The notes below the pieces were generated by a model. The model made no database searches and was not told the DNA's origin. It saw only the letters and a program-made list of their open reading frames with translations. Both the position numbers and the translations under genes were made by a program. Shown here one piece after another: positions 44,676-53,334 of a DNA stretch of 64,000 nt. Location of the stretch: the NCBI RefSeq assembly GCF_000003815.2, contig NC_049986.1, positions 25,438,217 to 25,502,216 on the forward strand, given 5' to 3'. The stretch is from Branchiostoma floridae. Lineage: Eukaryota; Chordata; Leptocardii; Amphioxiformes; Branchiostomatidae. Numbering within the stretch: position 1 is the first letter of the stretch; each line of letters opens with the position of its first letter.

Positions 44676-45060
44676 AGCTGCTTGTCAGTCTGGCTCCAAA
44701 TCAGCTTCTGTATGACATCACCCCTGAGGGTCTGCATGGGGGAGTCCAGAACTGCTGCTTCAGCCTGGCTCCAAATCATCTTCTGTATGACATCACCCCT
44801 GAGGGTCTGCATGGGGGAGTCCAGAACTGCTGCTTCAGCCTGGCTCCAAATCAGCTTCTGTATGACATCACCCCTGAGGGTCTGCATGGGGGAGTCCAGA
44901 ACTGCTGCTTCAGCCTGGCTCCAAATCAGCTTCTGTATGACATCACACCTGAGGGTCTGTATGGGGGAGTCCACAACAGCCTGTCTTGCTTCAAATGCTC
45001 TTAAGTATGACATCAACTCTGAGGGTCTGCATGGGAGAGTCCAGAACTGCTGGTCCTCGG
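44676..45060. repeat. 75-bp minisatellite carrying a MITE-like terminus, about 5 copies
   Basis: The gaggg of successive units starts at 44726, 44801 and 44876, giving an exact 75-bp period. Each unit contains gagggtctgcatgggggagt, nearly the same as the 5' end of the MITE at 57656. Confidence 0.9.
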
Positions 45061-45514
45061 ATCTGAATGATTGCGCAGCTGTGAGCATCCAGCATGTAAG
45101 GTGTGAAACTGCCGCTTGAGCCCCACTATTGCCTCCACCTTCCGGAGCACACTGTAAGTCTGGAAACTTTTGCTGTGGTTTTATGGTCACGGTGACCTCT
45201 CCACTGCAGTGATGTCACCGCGAGTATAAACCTTTGTGTGGCTGCTGCAGTTCTGCCTGCAGGAACCTACAGGACCCGACAGTGGTCATTAAGGCAGTCA
45301 TCCATCACTTTCTGCCTGCTGCTGTTGGGTTCCTGAATCACAGCCCAGCTGTCAATCACAGCTGTCAATCACAGCCCAGCTGTCAATCATAGCCCAGCTG
45401 TCAATCACAGCACAGCTGTCACTCAGGGCAGGAAGTAGGTCTGAGAGCTAATCCAGATTTAAGGGGGGGGGGGGTCAGATGCAGTCTACCTGCTCAGCAC
45501 CACAGAGGGCGTCT
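45061..45514. other. Unique stretch with short repeats
   Basis: 'cagcccagctgtcaatca' recurs four times at 45345-45425. No gene is recognised. Confidence 0.5.
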
Positions 45515-45635
45515 CTCCAAGCAGAGGTTTGTTGTGATGCTGTTATAAGCTTCTGTTCAACATCCAGCCTTTTATGACAGTCTGCCAGTACCAGGCCAGC
45601 TGTGAGAAAACAGGACAACCCACCTCTGCTTGGAG
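45515..45635. mobile_element. Small MITE, CTCCAAGCAGAGG family, copy A
   Basis: Ends CTCCAAGCAGAGGTT and ACCTCTGCTTGGAG are perfect inverted repeats over 13-14 bp. 121 bp, non-coding. Same ends as 47627-47750. Confidence 0.75.
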
Positions 45636-45706
45636 TTCTATCTTAACTGAACTTGATTAATGTTGGGCACATAGCTATGTCCATCCCTTCAAATCTAGAC
45701 TATAGT

Positions 45707-45926
45707 GAGGGTCTGCAATTGTCTGCACCTCTGGGGGCACCTCTGATAAAGCTGAATTCAGACGAATCCCCTAAAAAAATGACACACTCAAAATATAAGG
45801 GATGGCTGCTGAATTACATGGTGGCCTTGCTACGAATTACGGAAATGAAATGGCTTTGCCAAAAATAACAGGAAATCAACTTGGCTGCCTATTGCCTCTC
45901 AGAAATTAAGGGATATTCAGGCCCTC
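45707..45926. mobile_element. MITE, GAGGGTCTGCA family, copy A
   Basis: Left end GAGGGTCTGCAATT, right end ATTCAGGCCCTC; inside are 'aagggatggctg' and 'ctacgaattacggaaatgaa', shared with the copy at 57656-57960. 220 bp, non-coding; target duplication not clear. Confidence 0.65.
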
Positions 45927-46429
45927 CATATGATATACATGTGAGTAACTGACACTAACACAGCCACATAGCCAGGCTTCAGCCTTGTGCCACTATGTAG
46001 CTGTATTTGACACCAAACTCTCCCGTAACACCAGGGATAGGATATCAGGGTAATATCATAGCTCTACGGTCCAAAAGTAGGCTGACAGCTCATTTGCCAT
46101 GTATAACTGACACTCAGTCATACAGTCAGGACTGCAAACAGGATTCATTTATAGTTTATACATGTTATACATTTACGTGGCTGCCTGTGACACAGAAGAT
46201 TTTTTATTATTATTAGAGGCTTTGGAATCAAGAACATGTTATGGCAGTGTTGTGCCCCCTCCATGGTGCAGAGGAATGGTATGGCCCATAGTGATGACAC
46301 CATACCCCAGGGGGTCGTGCCATTCTCCCAGGGGGGTGTCCTGCCCTATAAGGGGAAGTGATATCAGCAGGCCAGCAGGCGGTGACAGATGGGTTAGGCT
46401 CCTGCTGGGCAGCCGGAAACTTAAACATT
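45927..46429. other. Unique stretch
   Basis: No gene recognised. Confidence 0.4.
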
Positions 46430-47460
46430 TATCACACATTTCTCACTTATGTCTCACACATATCTTACAGATCATACTGACTATAAGAAAACAGGAAACA
46501 TTTCTCACACATTTCTCACTTATGTCTCACACATTTCTCACTTATGTCTCACACATTTCTCACTTATGTGTCACACATTTCTCACACATCAAACTGGCCT
46601 ATAATAAAACAGGAAACATCACACATTTTTCACTTATGTCACAGTCACATCAAACAGGAAACATTTCTCACACATTTATCACACACGTCTCGCACATGTC
46701 TCACACACGTCTCGCACATGTCTCGTACAATTCTCACACATTTATCACTTATGTCTCACACATTTATCACTTATGTCTCACACATTTATCACTTATGTCT
46801 CACACATTTATCACACATCATACTGACTATTATAAAACAGGAAACATTTTTCACACATTTCTCACACGTCTCACACATGTCTCGTACAATTCTCACACAT
46901 TTATCACTTGTGTCTCACACATTTATCACTTATGTCTCACACATATCTCACACATCATACTGACTATTATAAAACAGGAAACATTTTTCACACATTTCTC
47001 ACACACGTCTCACACATTTCTCATACAATTTATACTGACTATAAGAAAACAGGAAACATGTATCTCACATTTCTTACTTATGTGTCACACATATCTTACA
47101 GATCAAACTGACTATAATAAAACAGGTAACATGTCCCTCACATTTCTCACACACGTCTCACACATATCTCACACATCAAACTGACTATAAGAAAACAGGA
47201 AACATGTCTCACACATTTCTTGCAATGTATTTCTCACACCTTTTGTACACACCATACTGGTCTATATGATAAATTTTTACACATTAAACATGGTCTATAA
47301 ATAAGTATAATAAAACATGAGAAATCATTTCATACACATCAAACCGGTCTGTAATAAAACATGAGGAAACATAATTCCTACACACCAAACTCAGCAGGTC
47401 TAGAATAAAACGGGAAACATCTCTCACACATCAAGCTGGTCTGTAATAAAACATCGATTT
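46430..47460. repeat. Compound array of 'tctcacacatttctcactta' and 'actataataaaacaggaaac' units
   Basis: Two unit types alternate: 21-22-bp cacacattt(c/a)tcacttatgt runs, and spacer blocks with catcatactgactat(t/a)ataa plus aacaggaaacat. Confidence 0.9.
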
Positions 47461-47626
47461 TTGTATGTGTTTCTTTTCTTTCTTTTTTTTTAGATTTGAG
47501 TGTGCACAACCACTTGTGTTATTGTAGAGCTGTGACCCCACAGATACATGATTACAGTAGCACACTCAGGGAATACTTCAGCTGGTTTATTACGGAGCTT
47601 TGACTCTACTCATACATTACAGTACT

Positions 47627-47750
47627 CTCCAAGCAGAGGTTAGGCTGTTTTTGATGATTGTTTAGTCGTTTTTATCAGGCTTTCTATTTTGTATTGTATC
47701 TAGTATTGTCAAAAGCTAACAGGCCCGGAGCCTTAAACCTCTGCTTGGAG
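47627..47750. mobile_element. Small MITE, CTCCAAGCAGAGG family, copy B
   Basis: Same inverted ends as copy A, flanked by ACT on both sides (47624-47626, 47751-47753), a possible 3-bp target duplication. The interior differs from copy A, so only the ends are conserved. Confidence 0.75.
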
Positions 47751-47779
47751 ACTAACATTACAGCAGCACACAGGGAATA

Positions 47780-48150
47780 CTTCAGCTGGTTTATTATGGA
47801 ACGGTGACCCTACAGATTACTGTACCATAGCACACAGGGAATATCATGGAACGGTGACCCTACAGATTCTATAGCACACAGGGAATATCATGGAAAGGTG
47901 ACCCTACAGATTACTGTAGCACATAGGGAATATCATGGAACGGTGACCCTACAGATACTGTAGCACACAGGGAATATCATGGAACGGTGACCCTACAGAT
48001 TCTATAGCACACAGGGAATATCATGGAACGGTGACCCTACAGATTCTATAGCACATAGGGAATATCATGGAACGGTGACCATACAGATACTGTAGCACAT
48101 AGGAAAATGATTATGGAGCGCTCTACAGGTACATTAAAGTAGCGCACAGG
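47780..48150. repeat. 44-bp minisatellite, about 7 copies
   Basis: The unit contains gcacacagggaatatcatgg and aacggtgaccctacagat. The copies just outside it (47520-47600) are older. Confidence 0.92.
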
Positions 48151-49117
48151 GAATACTCAATCCTTGATCTAAGCCACAGGTGGAGCACTTCACGCTACAT
48201 TCACTGCAACTCTTCCTTCTCACAACAACGCTCGCTCGCAAATCAAGTGGAATCTGGCTCATTATGGGTGCTGACTGACGTCAGTGCTAATTGCTGATTC
48301 CATAACGAGGGTCCAATTTTGGTTCATCAAGCCAGAGAGTGAGTGAGGGCGGCGCAGATTGCAGTCTTCTAACCTGTAATTTTAGTTTTGCTGCAACTTG
48401 CCGAAGACAGGTGGTTACTTTGCTCTGTCCACAACCTGCTGAATTCCATGGGTGAAAATGCTGCCTGTGGCAACCTTCTCAACTAACTTTTTGGCACATC
48501 CAACCCCCCCTCCCATTAGTTTCGCTGCAACTTGCCGAAGATAGGTCACCATGCTTTTTTTGCTCTGTCTTCAACCTGCTGGATTCCATGGGTGAAAAGG
48601 CTGCCTGTGGCAACCTTCTCAACTATATACTTAACTTTTTGGCACCCCCAACCCCACATTAGTATAAACTCCATGGATGACTCCACAGTCAAAATCTCTA
48701 CAGTGTGTGAGATTAGATGCCAGGGTGGGATCAGCGGATATCGGAGTGTGCTGGGTGGGCAGACCTACAAGACCAGTTGCTGACTGCTCAGTATAAATGA
48801 TGATGTCTGTAGCTTTACATCCCTTCTGTTTGAGAATAACCGGGCGTGTCAACCATGGGCCTGCCGCCGCAGCCTTACCCCAGTGACAAGAAGGTTCCAG
48901 AAAGTCCATTCTTCCCTGTTATTGAAGACTATTAAAACATGCTCTAGATGGGTTAGAGTTGGAGTTAAATTGTCATTATTGTCCATTCTTCCCTGTTACA
49001 CTGACTATTAGCTATATTATAAAGCTACATGCTGCAGTTGGGGTAGAGTTGGAGTTAAATACTATCTCTGTTATTCTGTTCCAGACATAGCTACATGCTG
49101 TACACCCCCCTGCTATA
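48151..49117. other. Duplicated segment and BTB gene 5' flank
   Basis: A segment of roughly 110 bp beginning gctgcaacttgccgaagaca recurs at 48388 and 48522. Around 48915-49080 'ggttagagttggagttaaa' also recurs. An acceptor (ttctgttccag, 49074-49084) lies just before the BTB start codon, so an upstream noncoding exon is likely. Confidence 0.55.
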
Positions 49118-51954
49118 ATGGCGTGTTCGGCCTCGCCTGGCGGAGTGGCCGAGATGAGCGAGGCGTTTCGCGAGCGTTCCCGTAAAGAACGAGAGAAGCT
49201 GCGGACCAGCCTGGCGGAGCAGCTGGCCTGGGACATGATGAGGTCAGAACCTGCAAACTTTGTTATAGGGTAAACATGTAAACATCAACATGTAAACATC
49301 AACATGTAAACATCAACATGTAAACATCAACATGTAAACATCAACATGTAAACATAAACATGGAAACATAAACATTGAAACATAAACATGTAAACATCAA
49401 CATGTAAACATCAACATGTAAACATAAACATGGAAACATAAACGTGGAAACATCAACATGTAAACATAAACATTGAAACATAAACATGTAAACATCAACA
49501 TGTAAACATCAACATGTAAACATCAACATGTAAACATAAACATGGAAACATAAACATGGAAACAAAAACATGGAAACACAAACATGCAAACACAAACATG
49601 TCAACACAAACATGTCAACATAAACATGTAAACACAAACATGTAAACATAAACATGTAAACACAAACACGGAAACATGTAAACATAAACTTGGAAACATA
49701 AACATGGAAATACAAACATGGAAACACAACATGAAAACACAAACATGGAAACACAAACATGGAAACACAAATGTAAACATAAACATGTAAACACATAATG
49801 TAAACATAAACATGGAAACACAAACATGGAAACATAAGCATGGAAACACAAACATGGAAACACAAACATGGAAACACAAAAATGGGAACACAATAACATG
49901 CAAACACAATCATTTTTTTGTAAACACAAACATGGAAACAAAATATGTACCCGGGTCACCCCTTGAATTGTAATGTTGTTGATCCCCCGAAGTGTAATGT
50001 TTTTGTTATCTCCCCCCCCCCCTGAAGTGTAATGTTGTCCCCCCTAAAGTGTAATGTTGTCCCCCCTGAAGTGTAATATTGCCCACCCTGAAGTGTAATG
50101 TTTAATGTTGTTCCCCCTGCAGACTTTACGAGGAGGCGCAGACAGTGGATACCCAGTTCCTGGTGTCGGGTGTCCAGTTTCCCGCGCACCGCGCCGTCCT
50201 GCGCGCCCGGCTGCCCCAGCTCAGTGACAAGTTCCTGCCGTGCCACGCCCCCGGCACCGTTGCCATGGTTCCCGTCTTCAAACATGTCAAACACGACGAG
50301 TTCAAGGATCTGCTGCTGTAAGTACTTTCTATTATGATCTGGGTGGGGTGGGGTGGGGTGTCGGGAGAAGCTGCAGTAGTGGATAGACCTGTAGCCTCTA
50401 ACCTTTGCCCTTTGTCCCACAGCTCGGTGTACACCGGGGAGGATCTGAGTTTGTGTCGGGAGAAGCTGCAGAAGTGGATAGACCTGTAACCTCTGACCTT
50501 TGCCCTTTGTCCCACAGCTCGGTGTACGCCGGGGAGGATCTGAGTTTGTGTCGGGAGAAGCTGCAGTAGTGGATAGACCTGTAACCTCTAACCTTTGCCC
50601 TTTGTCCCACAGCTCGTTGTACACCGCGGAGGATCTGAGTTCGTGTCGGGAGAAGCTGCAGAAGTGGATAGACTTGTAACCTCTGACCTTTGCTCTTTGT
50701 CCCACAGCTCGGTGTACACCGGGGAGGATCTGAGTTCGTGTCGGGAGAAGCTGCAGAAGTGGATAGACTTGTAACCTCTGACCTTTGCTCTTTGTCCCAC
50801 AGCTCGGTGTACACTGGGGAGGATCTCGGCGCGTGTCGGGAGAAGCTGCAGAAGTGGATAGACTTATAACCTCTGACCTTTGTCCCACAGCTCGGTGTAC
50901 ACCGGGGAGGATCGAGTTTGTGTCGGGAGAAGCTGCAGAAGTGGATAGACTTGTAACCTCTGACCTTTGTCCCACAGCTCAGTGTACACCGGGGAGGATC
51001 TGAGTTTGTGTCGGGAGAAGATGCAGAAGTGGATAGACTTGTAACCTCTGACCTTTGCCCTTTGTCCCACAGCTCGGTGTACACCGGGGAGGATCTGAGT
51101 TTGTGTTGGGAGAAGCTGCAGAAGTTGATAGACTTGTAACCTCTGACCTTTGCCCTTTGTCCCACAGCTCGGTGTACACCGGGGAGGATCTGAGTTTGTG
51201 TCGGGAGAAGCTGCAGAAGTGGATAGACTTGTAACCTCTGACCTTTGCCCTTTGTCCCACAGCTCGGTGTACGCCGGGGAGGATCTGAGTTTGTGTCGGG
51301 AGAAGCTGCAGTAGTGGATAGACCTGTAACCTCTAACCTTTGCCCTTTGTCCCACAGCTCGTTGTACACCGCGGAGGATCTGAGTTCGTGTCGGGAGAAG
51401 CTGCAGAAGTGGATAGACTTGTAACCTCTGACCTTTGCTCTTTGTCCCACAGCTCGGTGTACACCGGGGAGGATCTGAGCCCATGTCGGGAGAAGCTGCA
51501 GAAGTGGATAGACCTGTACGGCAGTGGCGACACCCTCCGAGAGGCGAGTCTGAGCGTTATATCCGAGATAGACGAGGAGATCGGCGTGGAGTCCGTTGCA
51601 GACATTCCTGACGAGAACGCTAACCCCGCCGACGCCCGGCAACCAGCTGACGCCCGGCAACTGGACGGTAGTGACTCCGGCATCTCTCCGGAGGGGAGTG
51701 CTGCAGTGCATGCTGGGACTGTGCAGGGGAAGGATTCTGGGATTGTTCCTCCCGTCAACGGTAACCTTGCCGACCACAGCGAGAGCCAATCAGATCTGGA
51801 CGATGATGATGACTCCTCCTCCACAGCTACTTACTCCAGCGAGGACTCTTCTGAGTCTGGGAGCTACAATGTGGAGGATGGGGGCCACTCGGACCTTTCG
51901 CTGGACAGTCTGGGGGGCAAGAAGCACGATGTGGCGGGGAGCACTATCCTGGAG
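49118..51954 (+). CDS. BTB/POZ-domain protein, BTBD8-like, N-terminal three exons
   Basis: Exons 49118-49242 (ATG), 50123-50317 and 51453-51954, joined in phases 2, 2 and 0. Exon 1 gives a charged helix (EAFRERSRKEREKLRTSLAE). Exon 2 carries the BTB fold core: DTQFLVSGVQFPAHRAVLRA, RLPQLSDKFL, then HDEFKDLLL continuing as SVYTGEDLSP in exon 3. Exon 3 then runs into a low-complexity acidic and Ser-rich linker (DDDDDSSSTATYSSEDSSES). BTB domains dimerise and scaffold, often bridging to ubiquitin ligases. The order helix, BTB, long linker resembles BTBD8, but I rate that only moderately likely. The donor at 51955 (gtacgt) shows that the gene continues, past a gap. Intron 2 is filled with copies of the exon 3 start. 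Confidence 0.8.
49255..49945 (+). repeat. (acatgtaaacatca)n array in intron 1 of the BTB gene
   Basis: Units of about 12-14 bp, 50 or so copies, with a drift from catcaacatgtaaa to cacaaacatggaaa along the array. Confidence 0.93.
49960..50112 (+). repeat. (cctgaagtgtaatgttgtcc)n array before BTB exon 2
   Basis: Six to seven units of about 20-35 bp ending just before the polypyrimidine tract of the exon 2 acceptor. Confidence 0.88.
50318..51452 (+). repeat. Exon-border minisatellite: eleven decoy copies of the BTB exon 3 acceptor
   Basis: A 95-bp unit: cctttgccctttgtcccacag, then ctcggtgtacaccggggagg and on to 'gtggatagacctg', then TAA. Acceptors occur at about 50422, 50517, 50612, 50708, 50803, 50891, 50979, 51073, 51168, 51263 and 51358; the twelfth (51452) is the real one. 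In every decoy the codon after IDL is a stop, whereas the real exon reads on as IDLYGSGD. Confidence 0.95.
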
Positions 51955-52455
51955 GTACGTACATAAACAAACAAACAAACACCAGGTACACGCACATGTA
52001 CGGGGGCCACTCGGACCCTGCACTGGACAGTCTGGGGGGCAAGAAGCACGATGTGGCCGGGAGCACTATTCTGGAGGTACGGACATAAACAAACAAACAA
52101 ACAAACACCAGGTACACACACATGTACGGGGGCCACTCGGACCCTTCGCTAGACAGTCTGGGGGGCAAGAAGCACGATGTGGCGGGGAGCACTATCCTGG
52201 AGGTAGGTACCTAAACAAACAAACAAACAAACACTAGGTACACACACAGGTACGGGGGCCACTCGGACCTTTCGCTAGACAGCTTGGGGGGCAAGAAGCA
52301 TGATGTGGCCGGGAGCACTATCCTGGAGGTACGTACATAAACAAACAACAAACAAACACCAAGTACCCGCACCATGTTCGGGGGTCACTCGGACCCTTCA
52401 CTGGACTGTCTGTGGGTAAGAAAGCACTATGTTGCCGGGAGCACCATCCTGGAGG
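51955..52455 (+). repeat. Exon-border minisatellite: four copies of the BTB exon 3 donor edge
   Basis: Units of about 115-120 bp with gggggccactcggacc, gggggcaagaagcacgatgt, agcactatcctggag and the donor gtacgtacataa plus (caaa)n. The last copy runs into the gap. Confidence 0.93.
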
Positions 52456-52555
52456 NNNNNNNNNNNNNNNNNNNNNNNNNNNNNNNNNNNNNNNNNNNNN
52501 NNNNNNNNNNNNNNNNNNNNNNNNNNNNNNNNNNNNNNNNNNNNNNNNNNNNNNN
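52456..52555. other. Assembly gap (100 N)
   Basis: Exactly 100 N, the conventional size for an unknown gap. The rest of the BTB gene is not found to the right before the next gene, so it may be partly missing here. Confidence 0.99.
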
Positions 52556-52659
52556 CTAAGGTTACCTGGTGGTTGAGGTTCTTAACTTCGAATCTAAATG
52601 TTTTGGGGAGGAAAAAAATCATTTTCTACGACTGCTTTGTTCGCAAACTAAAGTTTAGC

Positions 52660-52910
52660 CTATAACGAAAAAGGTGTGGTATAGTCTGAAACTAAAGTGT
52701 AGCCTATAACGAAAAAGGTGTGGTATAGTCTGAAAATTAAGTGTAGCCTATAACGAAAAAAGGTGTTGTATAGTCTGAAACTTAAGTGTAGCCTATAACG
52801 AAAAAGGTGTGGTATAGTCTGAAACTAAAGTGTAGCCTATAACGAAAAAGGTGTGGTATAGTCTGAAACTAAAGTGTAGCCTATGACGAAAAACGTGTAG
52901 TTTAGTCTTA
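52660..52910. repeat. 44-bp minisatellite, about 6 copies
   Basis: The unit begins gtgtagcctataacgaaaaa and continues ggtgtggtatagtctgaaac. Confidence 0.93.
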
Positions 52911-53334
52911 CTTTAAGCTTAGTTTCAACTGACATGAAACAGACAATAAAGGTCAGAAACAAACAATCGATTGAGTCATGAAAGCATGTGCTTTTGTAGA
53001 TTTGGCAAGCTAAGGTTTTCCTTCGTTATGAAAGACACTAGTACTGTTTCCAATAGTCCCTCTTCAGTCCGTTTGAGAGGGAAAATCGGTCACAATTTGG
53101 GGAACCTTTGAAGGCCTAAGAGCTCGCAGTTCTGTTTTCAGTACCCTCAGGCAGACAGGTATGGAATATGCACGTCTCGTTATCATTACGTGATGTCATC
53201 ACCAAAAGGTCGAAATGTCAACTCTCAACTACCGGTTTGTTACGGAGAGGACGTTGACTTACTAGGCTGGATATGGCTATCTCTCCGGGCTATAGCTAAA
53301 GTAGATCCGTCAAGACGAGCCAAAAACATTCAAC
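52911..53334 (+). other. 5' flank of the receptor kinase gene
   Basis: Contains a CRE-like TGATGTCA at 53191-53198 and an upstream ATG (53190) whose frame overlaps the kinase start in another frame and ends at 53504, so it could dampen translation. No TATA box is obvious. Confidence 0.45.

Noticed and set aside
50398-51789. 463-residue frame on the minus strand opposite BTB exon 3
   Set aside because: Shadow of the 95-bp array and the BTB exon; the plus strand has proper splice sites and a recognisable domain.
49118-51954. Firm assignment of the BTB gene to BTBD8
   Set aside because: Layout and short motifs fit, but only the N-terminal part is present and BTB proteins are a large family; left as BTBD8-like.
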